Source: CANJXF01 sp043775015 (GTDB lineage: Bacteria; Verrucomicrobiota; Verrucomicrobiia; Limisphaerales; CANJXF01). From it: DNA of 64,000 nucleotides. Made by a program: the position numbers and the translations under genes. Of this stretch, positions 55,482 to 63,309 are shown in pieces (position 1 is the first letter of the stretch; every line of letters begins with the position of its first letter). The notes under the pieces are model-generated. The model worked only from the letters and a program-made list of their open reading frames with translations, was not told where the DNA came from and made no database searches. The DNA is taken from NCBI GenBank assembly GCA_043775015.1, contig JAYVSV010000029.1, positions 11,009 through 75,008 on the forward strand. Direction: 5' to 3'.

Positions 55482-56292
55482 TAATTTCAGAGTGAAACAC
55501 TTTTCAGTGAAAAGAACGTTCACGTTCCGAGTGGCCGGACAGCTCAACATGATTTTAGTAATTGCCACGGTTGCTTTATCGCTGACCACAAATTTATTTG
55601 CCGAAAACGCTCCCTCAATTTTTAACGAGGCAAATAAATTTTACGAGCAGGGCCGGTATTCTGAAGCCGCCAGCGCCTACGAAAAAATCATTCAATCCGG
55701 GTCGGATTCTGCAGCAGTCCAATTCAATTTGGGCAATGCGTTTTTGAAGGCCGGCAAAACCGGTCGCGCCATTGTTGCCTATCGAACTGCGGAAAAAATC
55801 TCTCCACGCGACCCGGACCTTCGCGCGAATTTGCAATTTGCTCGCGACCAGGCGACGGGCGGAGTTTCGAATACACGACTGCATTGGACGCATTGGACTG
55901 CGCCACTCACTCTGAACGAATGGACCCTCCTCGCAGCAACCGCCGTAAGCGCGTGGTTTCTGTTGCTGGCTTTTAGGCAATGGCGCACAAAATGGAACAA
56001 ATCATTTGGCCGAAGCCTGCTTTTGATCGGAGTAGTCGCCGGAGTTTTGATGGTCTGCCTGATTTCGTCCGTTCGCACCGAACTGACGCAATCTTCAGTC
56101 GTGATTGTGCCGGAAGCGGTGGTCCGGCGCGGGCCTTTCGAAGAATCGCAAAGCGCATTTTCCCTGCGCAACGGTGCGGAAGTTACCGTTCAGGATCGAA
56201 ACGCCGAGTGGTTGAAAATTTTGGAAGGCTCGCAGCGAACCGGCTGGTTGCCGCAGCGACAATTGCTGCCGGTGCCGGGCGCGAAACTCTAA
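55456..56292 (+). CDS. BatE-like TPR and SH3-domain protein
   Basis: The 278-residue protein has a signal or anchor at about 32-50 (MILVIATVALSLTTNLFAE), then TPR helices (ANKFYEQGRYSEAASAYEKI, VQFNLGNAFLKAGKTGRAIV), two transmembrane helices (WTLLAATAVSAWFLLLAF and LLLIGVVAGVLMVCLISSV) and a C-terminal SH3b-like strand set (VVIVPEAVVRRGPFE, then WLKILEGSQRTGWLP). This is the BatE layout. It overlaps batD by 26 bp; a later in-frame ATG at 55549 also exists. The stop abuts the convergent DUF1552 gene. Confidence 0.78.
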   Translation: MKKHWFEFNNFRVKHFSVKRTFTFRVAGQLNMILVIATVALSLTTNLFAENAPSIFNEANKFYEQGRYSEAASAYEKIIQSGSDSAAVQFNLGNAFLKAGKTGRAIVAYRTAEKISPRDPDLRANLQFARDQATGGVSNTRLHWTHWTAPLTLNEWTLLAATAVSAWFLLLAFRQWRTKWNKSFGRSLLLIGVVAGVLMVCLISSVRTELTQSSVVIVPEAVVRRGPFEESQSAFSLRNGAEVTVQDRNAEWLKILEGSQRTGWLPQRQLLPVPGAKL

Positions 56293-57656
56293 ACTGACGA
56301 AAGCTCCTTCAACGTTCCTGTGCTATCGCCAAGGCGATCCACGCCAGCTCCCATTCGTTCGAGCATCGAAAGGTAAAGATTGGTCATCGGAGTTTCTTTT
56401 TGAAAACGAATGTGTCGCCCACTCTGAATCGTTCCGCCTCCGCCTCCGGCAAACAACACCGGCAAGTTATCGTGGTTATGCGCGTTGCCATCGCCAATTC
56501 CGCTGCCGTAAACGATCATGCAATTGTCGAGCAAGGTTCCTTCGCCTTCTCGGATTCCTTTTAATTTTTCCAGGAAGTAGGCGAATTGCGTGGAATGAAA
56601 ATAATTTATCTTCGCGATCTTCTGCTTTTTCACCACGTCATTGTCGTGATGCGACAACTCGTGATGGCCCTCTGAAATATTGAGGTTCTTGTAACTCCGA
56701 TTACTTCCATCATAAGCAATCATCAACGTGGAAATGCGCGTGGTGTCCGTTTGAAAGGCCAGCGCCTGCAAATCGTACATCAAGCGGATATGCTTTCCGA
56801 AGCCATCCACGCCCACGGGGATTCCGTTCGGACGTTTGACATCGGGCAATTCAGTTGAAAATTTTTCCGCTTTCTCAATGCGCTGCTCGACCTCGCGCAC
56901 CGCCGTGAGATATTCATCCAGCTTGCGCCGGTCGGTGTAGCCGAGATTGGACTGAAGTTGTTTCGCATCTTCGATCACGAAATCGAGAATACTTTTCTGG
57001 TAACGTTTCCGGCGAATCGATTTCTCGGAAACTTCGCCCGAAGAATTATTGGCGAAGAGCCGTTCGAAAACCGATCGCGGGTCGATCTCCGGCGGCATGG
57101 GCGTCGATTCCCCTTTCCACGAAATATTTGCCTGATACGCGCAACTGTAGCCGGAATCACAATGGCCGGCCTGACGATTTCCTTCGCAACCGAGTTCCAG
57201 CGAACTGAACCGAGTTTTGTCTCCAATTTTTCCTGCGGCAATCTGGTCCACTGAAACACCGACTTTGATGTCCGCGCCCTCCGTTTTACGCGCCTGACAT
57301 CCGGTAAGAAATGTGGCGGAAGCGCGCGCGTGATCCCCTGCTCCGTCGCCGTTGGCCCGCGCTTTGGCTTGAGCGAGGCCACTCAAAACCATCAGTTGAT
57401 TTTGAAACGGTTTGAGCGGTTCGAGAATGTAAGGAAAATCAAAATCCCCACCGAGCTTCGTTGGAGTCCAGTCCACCATGTTCACGCCGTTTGGCACGTA
57501 AACAAACGCCATCCGTTTTGGAAAAATTTTCGTGGGGTCGGTATTCGCCGCGATGAGTTTGGTCACCGGCGACATCGCTTCAAACAGCGGCAAGGCCATT
57601 GCCGTTCCGAGGCCGCGAAGGAACGTCCGTCGCGGAATATGCCACTTCTTTTGCAT
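56289..57656 (-). CDS. DUF1552 domain-containing secreted protein
   Basis: The 455-residue protein has a twin-arginine-like signal (HIPRRTFLRGLGTAMALPLFE) and the DUF1552 body: FPKRMAFVYVPNGVNMVDWTP, SCAYQANISWKGESTPMPPEIDPRSVFERLF, IAYDGSNRSYKNLNISEGHHELSHHDND and VYGSGIGDGNAHNHDNLPVLFAGG. These proteins are typical of Planctomycetes/Verrucomicrobia and are often next to a DUF1592-type cytochrome gene, which is missing here. The 290 bp upstream hold only a GTCCC/GGGAC-like hairpin, no gene. Function unknown. Confidence 0.9.
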   Translation of the reverse strand: MQKKWHIPRRTFLRGLGTAMALPLFEAMSPVTKLIAANTDPTKIFPKRMAFVYVPNGVNMVDWTPTKLGGDFDFPYILEPLKPFQNQLMVLSGLAQAKARANGDGAGDHARASATFLTGCQARKTEGADIKVGVSVDQIAAGKIGDKTRFSSLELGCEGNRQAGHCDSGYSCAYQANISWKGESTPMPPEIDPRSVFERLFANNSSGEVSEKSIRRKRYQKSILDFVIEDAKQLQSNLGYTDRRKLDEYLTAVREVEQRIEKAEKFSTELPDVKRPNGIPVGVDGFGKHIRLMYDLQALAFQTDTTRISTLMIAYDGSNRSYKNLNISEGHHELSHHDNDVVKKQKIAKINYFHSTQFAYFLEKLKGIREGEGTLLDNCMIVYGSGIGDGNAHNHDNLPVLFAGGGGGTIQSGRHIRFQKETPMTNLYLSMLERMGAGVDRLGDSTGTLKELSSV

Positions 57657-57946
57657 CGCTTTACTGACGAACTTAGCGGGAAAGTTCTTCAAAAACAAGA
57701 AGTCAAATTCTCCTTCACCATCGGTTTGATCCGTCGGTAATCCTGCCCCGGCTCGGTCGAGAAAGACGCGCTACTTGATTGGCGCGAGGGCGCACGGCCA
57801 CAGTGAAAAGGCTTCGGGAAAATCATCCGACCCGACCCGTGGCCGAAGTCTCTGCGTGGGCTTATTCAACAACGACTAGTCCCACGCCTGCGGGACTCCG
57901 CTCCTCTCAGTCGGTCAATGCCAGTCTTGGAGATTAGGCTGTTCAA

Positions 57947-58423
57947 TCATGGGTCAGTCATCACTTTCTTGAACGCGGCAACCTGGTCTGCCGGCATGTC
58001 CTTAAACCGAGGCTTCATCGTAACCATGCCCACATACTTCCCTTCGCGCACGTAGCCCCAGTCGGTGATGTCCGCCGCTGGAATCTCAATCCGGTCGCCT
58101 AGCTTCACGCTCGCCACGATCTTCGGCTGGTGGCTGATGGTGACCATCGTCTTGCCATCGCGACGCTCGAAGTCGGTGGTGTGAAAGTGCTCAATACGTC
58201 CTTTGTCAGTAATCCTGACCACGAGCACAAAGTTACTTTCCCCGCGCCCTCGCTTATCGTACACCTGCCAGAACTGCGGCAGTGTCCCCTGCGCCTTGGT
58301 AATGGCTGCCGCCATCTCGGGGTCGGTATCCTCGACGTAGCCCTTGTCTGTTTTCGCGCAGGCGGTGAACAACGCCACCAGAACTGCGACTAGAAGCGGG
58401 GCGATTTGTGCGGTGCGTTTCAT
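57947..58423 (-). CDS. DUF2314-family lipoprotein (candidate integron cassette gene)
   Basis: The 158-residue protein has a lipoprotein signal (IAPLLVAVLVALFTACAK, Cys after TA) and then the DUF2314 core: ALTKA/AITKAQGTLPQFWQVY, FVLVVRITDKGRIEHFH, GDRIEIPAADITDWGYVREGKYVG. The role of the family is unknown. Its ATG is 14 bases after a GTTAGGC site (reverse strand), the usual leader length for a gene in an integron cassette. It has no visible promoter of its own. Confidence 0.8.
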   Translation of the reverse strand: MKRTAQIAPLLVAVLVALFTACAKTDKGYVEDTDPEMAAAITKAQGTLPQFWQVYDKRGRGESNFVLVVRITDKGRIEHFHTTDFERRDGKTMVTISHQPKIVASVKLGDRIEIPAADITDWGYVREGKYVGMVTMKPRFKDMPADQVAAFKKVMTDP

Positions 58424-58437
58424 GATGTGGTCGAACG

Positions 58438-58658
58438 GCCTAACGGATAAGAGACGAGCCACAGCCGGATGAACCAGCGGCGCGAAATGGGAGCCGAGCT
58501 AAACCCAAGAGCGGGGCGGCTGTTGGCTGCAGCGAGAGCCTGTGTGAAAACTCATTGAAACGATTGGTCATGATTCAATTTGTAAGGACTTACAAAAGTT
58601 CATCAATAACTTACAAAAGCTTGAAAGAGTTTTCGCACAGGCTCGCGATTTGTTAGGC
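58438..58658 (-). other. attC-like recombination site, split by a MITE
   Basis: On the reverse strand, GCCTAAC (58658-58652, R'' type) directly follows the stop of the small upstream gene and GTTAGGC (58444-58438, R' type) precedes the DUF2314 gene. They are perfect inverse complements. Inside, AGCCAACAGCCG (L'') pairs with CGGCTGTGGCT (L') except for one extra unpaired A, the extrahelical base expected of attC hairpins. With the 109-bp MITE and its target duplication removed, the site is about 108 bp, normal for attC. Confidence 0.6.
58536..58644. mobile_element. 109-bp MITE with 18-bp inverted repeats and 4-bp target duplication
   Basis: The ends GAGCCTGTGTGAAAACTC (58536-58553) and GAGTTTTCGCACAGGCTC (58627-58644) are inverted repeats matching at 17 of 18 positions. 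GCGA occurs immediately outside both ends (58532-58535 and 58645-58648), a target-site duplication. The 73-bp interior is AT-rich, has no reading frame, and has a repeated ACTTACAAAAG. It needs a transposase from elsewhere. Removing it restores a continuous attC-like site. Confidence 0.8.
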
Positions 58659-58659
58659 A

Positions 58660-58911
58660 TCACGGCTTCCTCCTCAACTCTAAAATGAACTGAATGAGAA
58701 CCGCGAAAGAACCCAAACCGCCGCCCAGCAGAACGCCCACAGTCGCACCGCCAAAAGTAGCAAAGCCGACAGGCTCGACATCCTGCCAAGGAATAACGTG
58801 CCGGAAGAAATCGGGCGTCATCTTGCCGGACGCAAAACCAAACACGCCGCCCATGACTGAACCAACGAGTGCGGCGATTGTCACGGTGACGAATGTCTTC
58901 TTAATGCTCAT
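58660..58911 (-). CDS. Small two-helix membrane protein (candidate integron cassette gene)
   Basis: The 83-residue protein has two hydrophobic helices (FVTVTIAALVGSVMGGVFG and FATFGGATVGVLLGGGLGS, then FAVLIQFILELRRKP). No known family. The gene starts 13 bases after a GTTAGGC on the reverse strand (58931-58925) and its TGA is one base before GCCTAAC. This arrangement, stop beside R'' and start shortly after R', is what a cassette shows. Confidence 0.65.
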   Translation of the reverse strand: MSIKKTFVTVTIAALVGSVMGGVFGFASGKMTPDFFRHVIPWQDVEPVGFATFGGATVGVLLGGGLGSFAVLIQFILELRRKP

Positions 58912-58924
58912 AGCGTGTAGTGTG

Positions 58925-58931
58925 GCCTAAC
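58925..58931 (-). other. Second GTTAGGC core-like site upstream of the small membrane gene
   Basis: GTTAGGC on the reverse strand matches the GTTRRRY integron core and lies 13 bp before the ATG at 58911. The sequence between it and the PEPCK stop (58932-59100) has no matching R'' or clear hairpin, so I cannot call a full attC or an attI site. No integrase gene is present. Confidence 0.4.
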
Positions 58932-59100
58932 ATTGTATCGAGTTGCGAAACCGAATTCTTTTGCAGCCTAATTTGGTTTTCACTGGCGCCAACCTTAATC
59001 TTCCGACTTGGTGTTGCCAGCATTTTTTCTTGGAGGTTCCATAGGTTCTGGATGAGGGTCAATTAATCCGGGACGCGAGGAACTCTTTCCTTCCTACAAG

Positions 59101-60885
59101 CTACAATCGGGCTACGAGCAACTCTCTTTGAAAGATAAGTTCCTTCGGCAAATGCGAATAAAGTTTAATGAATAGTTCATCCTGCGACAGAACCTCACGC
59201 TTCCAATCATCCATGCTCATTCGTTGCGCGGCGGCGAGCCGTGCGGAATCGAAGCCATCCATTCCTTCGAGATCAAAATCCTCGGGGCCAGGAACCCAGC
59301 CCAGCGGCGTTTCGTTTGCGCCTGCGCGCCCGCGACAACGTTCGATGATCCATTTCAACACGCGCATATTTTCTCCGTAGCCGGGCCAGAGATATTTGCC
59401 CTGTTCATCTTTGCGAAACCAGTTTACGTGAAAAATACGCGGTGGAACCGTGATGAGCTTCCGCATGTTCAGCCAGTGTTTGAAATAGTCGCCCATGTTG
59501 TAGCCACAGAACGGCAGCATTGCCATCGGGTCGAAGCGGAGAACGCCGGCAGCGCTCTGCTGGGCAGCAGTGGTTTCGGAGCCCATCGTGGCGCCCAGGA
59601 ACACTCCGTGGTTCCAGTCGAACGCTTCGTTGACCAGCGGCACCGTCGTGCGACGGCGGCCGCCGAACAAGATGGCGCTGATTGGCACGCCGGCTGGGTC
59701 CTGCCATTCGTCGGCGATCGACGGGCACTGCGAGGCCGGAGCAGTGAAGCGGGCGTTGGGGTGAGCGGCCGGGGTCTCGGTCTCCGGCGTCCACGCGTTG
59801 CCCTTCCAGTCGGTGGCGCGAGCCGGCTTGTCGTCGCTCATGCCTTCCCACCACACGTCGCCCTGCGAGGTGAGCGCCGTGTTGGTGAAGATGCTGTTGG
59901 CGTGGAGGCTGTGCATCGCGTTGGCGTTGGTGTCCCACCCGGTGCCCGGTGCCACGCCGAAGAAGCCGGCCTCGGGGTTGATTGCGTAGAGACGGCCGTC
60001 GGGGCCGTGCTTCATCCAGCAGATGTCGTCGCCGACCGTTTCCGCCGTCCAGCCCGGAATGGTGGGCACGAGCATGGCGAGGTTGGTCTTACCGCAGGCG
60101 CTGGGGAACGCCGCAGCGATGAACTTCGACGCGCCTGCGGGGTTGGTGAGCTTGAGGATCAGCATGTGCTCCGCCAACCAGCCGTCGTCGCGTGCCATCA
60201 CCGACGCAATTCGTAGCGCGAAGCACTTTTTACCCAGGAGGGCGTTGCCGCCGTAGCCCGAGCCGTACGACATGATCTCGCGGGTGTCGGGGAAGTGCAC
60301 GATGTACTTGTTGTCGGGGTTGCACGGCCACGCCGAGTCGACCTGGCCAGGCTCCAGTGGGGCGCCCACAGAATGCAGGCACGGTACCCAGTCACCGTCG
60401 CTCAACACGTCGAGCGCGCCTTGGCCCATGCGGGTCATGATGCGCATGTTGGTTGCGACGTAGGCACTGTCGGTGAGCTGCACGCCAATGTGCGCGATGG
60501 GTGAGCCGAGCGGGCCCATGCTGAACGGCACGACGTACATCGTGCGCCCCTTCATCGCGCCCGTGTACAGCGAATTCATTTCTGAGCGCATCTCGTCGGG
60601 ATCGCGCCAGTTATTGGTGGGGCCGGCGTCGGCTTCGGTGATCGAGCAGATGAACGTGCGGTCTTCCACGCGGGCCACGTCGCCAGGGTCGCTGTGTGCC
60701 CAGTAGCTGTTGGGGCGCTTCGCCTCGTCGAGCTTGGTGAAGATGCCGGCCTCAACCAGGCTCTGCGCCAAACGGTCGTATTCCTCGGCGGAACCGTCGC
60801 ACCAGTAGATGTCGGACGGCTGGAGAATTGCTGCCCAATCTGCCACCCACTGCTGCAATCGAGTGTTGCTCGTGGTTCCAGTCAT
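59101..60885 (-). CDS. pckG: Phosphoenolpyruvate carboxykinase (GTP), hybrid of two genomes
   Basis: The protein of about 594 residues catalyses oxaloacetate + GTP to PEP + CO2 + GDP, the first gluconeogenic step. Marks are RTMYVVPFSMGPLGSP, FPSACGKTNLAML (kinase-1), ETVGDDICWM (kinase-2/metal) and FGGRRRTTVPLV. ATG 60885 (MTGTTSNTRLQQWV) is the family start. The reading frame is open throughout, but codon use switches within it: N-terminal and middle codons end almost only in G/C, while the last 120 codons (from about PPRIFHVNWFRKDEQ) use A and T freely. This is where the window changes organism. Confidence 0.9.
   Translation of the reverse strand: MTGTTSNTRLQQWVADWAAILQPSDIYWCDGSAEEYDRLAQSLVEAGIFTKLDEAKRPNSYWAHSDPGDVARVEDRTFICSITEADAGPTNNWRDPDEMRSEMNSLYTGAMKGRTMYVVPFSMGPLGSPIAHIGVQLTDSAYVATNMRIMTRMGQGALDVLSDGDWVPCLHSVGAPLEPGQVDSAWPCNPDNKYIVHFPDTREIMSYGSGYGGNALLGKKCFALRIASVMARDDGWLAEHMLILKLTNPAGASKFIAAAFPSACGKTNLAMLVPTIPGWTAETVGDDICWMKHGPDGRLYAINPEAGFFGVAPGTGWDTNANAMHSLHANSIFTNTALTSQGDVWWEGMSDDKPARATDWKGNAWTPETETPAAHPNARFTAPASQCPSIADEWQDPAGVPISAILFGGRRRTTVPLVNEAFDWNHGVFLGATMGSETTAAQQSAAGVLRFDPMAMLPFCGYNMGDYFKHWLNMRKLITVPPRIFHVNWFRKDEQGKYLWPGYGENMRVLKWIIERCRGRAGANETPLGWVPGPEDFDLEGMDGFDSARLAAAQRMSMDDWKREVLSQDELFIKLYSHLPKELIFQRELLVARL
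59440..59515. other. Composition breakpoint inside pckG
   Basis: Reading the PEPCK gene 5' to 3', codons up to about CGYNMGDYF end in G or C nearly every time; after LITVPPRIFHVNWF, codons such as GTT, CCA, CGT, ATT, TTT and GTA appear and continue to the stop. The flanking genes switch in the same way: verrucomicrobial on the left, actinobacterial on the right. The exact base cannot be fixed because the gene is conserved between both groups. Confidence 0.75.
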
Positions 60886-61049
60886 CGGGTTTCTCCTTCG
60901 AGGGATGGGCACTGCGCTGTGCTCGATCTCAGTCTTTCAAACGCGACCCTAAAACAAGAAAAGCGCGACCTTGCGGCCGGGAGATTCAAGCACCCATATC
61001 TCTTTACGATTTGGCCATCTCAGGGACAGATCGAGTTCACAGACCGGCG

Positions 61050-61271
61050 TTACGCACCGGGCGTTTCCATGTCGACCTCGCTGCCCAGGCGAAGGCGGGT
61101 TGCCCGGCCGGACGCGTCGACATCGAAGACCACGCGCTGGCCTTGGCGCAGCATGCGGAAGATTGAACCGGCAAGCGCATCGGTGGCCAAGTCGTAGTCG
61201 GCCATGTCGGTGTCGCACATGACGATGCCGTCAGCCGACTCCGGATCGAAGCTCTTGATGACACCCTGCAC
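61050..61271 (-). CDS. Small cold-shock-like protein
   Basis: The 73-residue protein starts with a GTG at 61271 (VQGVIKSFDPESADGIVMCD). The pattern GVIKSFDPxxxDGxVxCD and the end RQGQRVVFDVDASGRATRL resemble cold-shock OB folds (KGFGFI region replaced). It begins 8 bp after the rpmB stop and is probably co-transcribed with it. Function uncertain. Confidence 0.6.
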   Translation of the reverse strand: MQGVIKSFDPESADGIVMCDTDMADYDLATDALAGSIFRMLRQGQRVVFDVDASGRATRLRLGSEVDMETPGA

Positions 61272-61279
61272 GGGTTGCC

Positions 61280-61471
61280 TCAGCCGGCCTTGACGATCTT
61301 GCCGCTCTTGATGCAACCGGTGCACACATAGAGCCGCTTGGGCGAACCGTTGACGAGTGCGCGCACCCGCTGGATGTTCGGATTCCAACGACGCTTGGTG
61401 CGACGGTGGGAGTGCGACACGTTCATGCCCCAGCTGGGGCCCTTGCTGCACACTTCACATACTGCTGCCAT
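61280..61471 (-). CDS. rpmB: 50S ribosomal protein L28
   Basis: The 63-residue protein begins AAVCEVCSKGPSWGMNVSHS and includes RTKRRWNPNIQRVRALVNG and RLYVCTGCIKSGK. Four cysteines in two CxxC pairs mark the zinc-binding form typical of Actinobacteria. It is divergent from the DAK2 gene, with about 160 bp between starts. Confidence 0.95.
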   Translation of the reverse strand: MAAVCEVCSKGPSWGMNVSHSHRRTKRRWNPNIQRVRALVNGSPKRLYVCTGCIKSGKIVKAG

Positions 61472-61632
61472 GACGAAACTTCTTCCACGAGCGATCTCAA
61501 CGAGCGCAAAGATGCTACCAGCGAACTTCCGGCAACATCCAAGCCTGCAAGAGCATCTGGACGGGCCGGCTGTGATGTGTCCTCTCAGCTGTTATGTGTC
61601 CTATCAAGGGTGGCATCAGTAGTCTGGCCGCT

Positions 61633-63309
61633 GTGCCGACCCTGGAACACCTCAGCTCCGATGCGCTGCGCAACACCGTCATCACCTTTCGCGACGCAAT
61701 GAAGGCGCATGCCGCCGGCATCAACAAGCTCAACGTGTACCCCGTGCCCGATGGGGACACGGGCACGAACATGGCTCGCACGCTCGACGCGGTGGTGGCA
61801 GAGATGGAGGGTGCGGACCGCGAGATGGCTGCCACGTGCGACGCCATCAGTCACGGCTCCTTGATGGGCGCCCGGGGTAACAGCGGCGTCATTCTCAGTC
61901 AGATCCTGCGCGGGATGGCCAACACCTTGAAGGGTGCGACCGAGGGCACGGGCACCAAGGTGGCCGAATCGCTCAAGGCCGCCTCGACTGCGGCGTATCA
62001 GGCCGTACTCAAACCGATCGAAGGCACGATTCTCACCGTGGTGCGCGAGTCGGCCGATGCGGCCCAGGTGGCGGCGCAAGATGGCGGGTCGTTGGTTGAT
62101 GTTTTGAGGGCAGCGCGCAGCGCCGGCAAGTCTGCGCTCGACCGTACGCCCGACATGTTGCCGGTCCTGAAGGACGCCGGTGTGGTCGACGCGGGCGGAG
62201 CCGGGTTCTTGTTGCTGTTGGATTCAGCGCTACACGTCGTCGACGGCGTTCCGATCCCCGAGCCCGAGGAGCTCGACGGTCCGTCGGCCGAGCAACTGGA
62301 GGCTGTGGCGCATCGCCGTGCCACCGACGGTGGGGTCGACGTCAGCGAATTGCGCTACGAGGTCATGTACTTCCTCCACCTGGAGGACGGCAAGATCCAG
62401 AACTTCAAGCAGGACTGGGGCGAGATCGGCGACAGCATCGTGGTCGTTGGCGGCGAGGGCATTTGGAACTGCCACGTTCATACCAACGACATCGGCGCAG
62501 CCATCGAAGTCGCCATCGATCTCGGTGGTCGCCCCAAACAGATTCGCGTCACCGACCTCTTCGAGGAAATGGCCGAGGAGCACGCACATCGCGAGGCGGA
62601 ACTGTTGGGCGCTGGGCGCGCACCCAAGGCCGGGGCGGGCCTGCCGCCGGTCACCTGCGCCATCGTTGCCGTGTCCAGCGGTGACGGCCTGTCCGAGCTC
62701 TTCGCCGCGCTCGGCGTGCAGGGCGTGGTCACCGGGGGGCAGACGTTGAACCCGTCTACCGCCGAGCTGCTGGCCGCAGTCGAGGCCGTCAATGCGCAGC
62801 AGGTGGTGGTGCTGCCCAACAACAAGAACATCATTCCGGTGGCACAACAGCTCGATGGGCTCACCAGCAAGACGGTGTTCGTGGTGCCGACAAAGTCGAT
62901 GCCCGAGGCGCTCGCCTCGCTCGTGCTGTACGACCCCGAAGCGGACGCGGCGGAGAATGCCGAGGAGATGTCGGAGGCGGCGGACTCGGTTGCGACCGGC
63001 GAAGTGACGCAAGCCGTGAGGGCGACGAACAGCGACGCGGGCGCGATTGCCGAGGGAGACTGGATTGGCATCGTGCGCGGCGACGGCATCGTGGTGGTCA
63101 GCGGCACTCTCGACGGCGCCACGGCTGCGCTGCTGGAGCACCTTGTCGAGCCGGGCCGAGAGATCGTCACGGTCATCGAGGGCCGTGACGCAACGGGCGG
63201 GCACACCGATGCCATCCGTGCGTGGCTGGAAGAGCAGCGCCCTGACGTGCAGGTGGAGATACACCGCGGTGGGCAACCGCTGTACCCATACCTCTTCGGC
63301 GTCGAGTGA
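61633..63309 (+). CDS. DAK2-domain protein (FakA-like)
   Basis: The protein of about 558 residues has the DAK2 kinase start INKLNVYPVPDGDTGTNMA (Mg-ATP binding Asps), SHGSLMGARGNSGVILSQIL and GGAGFLLLL, then a middle domain and a C-terminal part (GQTLNPSTAELLAAVEAV, LPNNKNIIPVAQQ). It matches the FakA/YloV family, which phosphorylates fatty acids with a FakB partner. The DAK2 - recG order is common in Actinobacteria and Firmicutes. I start at GTG 61633 where the conserved helix begins; an ATG at 61594 is possible. Confidence 0.9.
   Translation: MPTLEHLSSDALRNTVITFRDAMKAHAAGINKLNVYPVPDGDTGTNMARTLDAVVAEMEGADREMAATCDAISHGSLMGARGNSGVILSQILRGMANTLKGATEGTGTKVAESLKAASTAAYQAVLKPIEGTILTVVRESADAAQVAAQDGGSLVDVLRAARSAGKSALDRTPDMLPVLKDAGVVDAGGAGFLLLLDSALHVVDGVPIPEPEELDGPSAEQLEAVAHRRATDGGVDVSELRYEVMYFLHLEDGKIQNFKQDWGEIGDSIVVVGGEGIWNCHVHTNDIGAAIEVAIDLGGRPKQIRVTDLFEEMAEEHAHREAELLGAGRAPKAGAGLPPVTCAIVAVSSGDGLSELFAALGVQGVVTGGQTLNPSTAELLAAVEAVNAQQVVVLPNNKNIIPVAQQLDGLTSKTVFVVPTKSMPEALASLVLYDPEADAAENAEEMSEAADSVATGEVTQAVRATNSDAGAIAEGDWIGIVRGDGIVVVSGTLDGATAALLEHLVEPGREIVTVIEGRDATGGHTDAIRAWLEEQRPDVQVEIHRGGQPLYPYLFGVE

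Noticed and set aside
57864..57947. A third attC site downstream of the DUF2314 gene
   Set aside because: GTTGAAT and a GCCTAAT/ATTGAAC-like element exist, but they are not inverse complements and no L arms are visible.
59224..60216. Forward gene of 330 residues opposite PEPCK
   Set aside because: Shadow of the GC-rich PEPCK gene; no recognisable domain and third-position composition fits the reverse frame.
59101..60885. Genuine horizontal transfer of a PEPCK segment
   Set aside because: All genes to the right end of the window share the foreign composition, so a local gene conversion does not explain the pattern.
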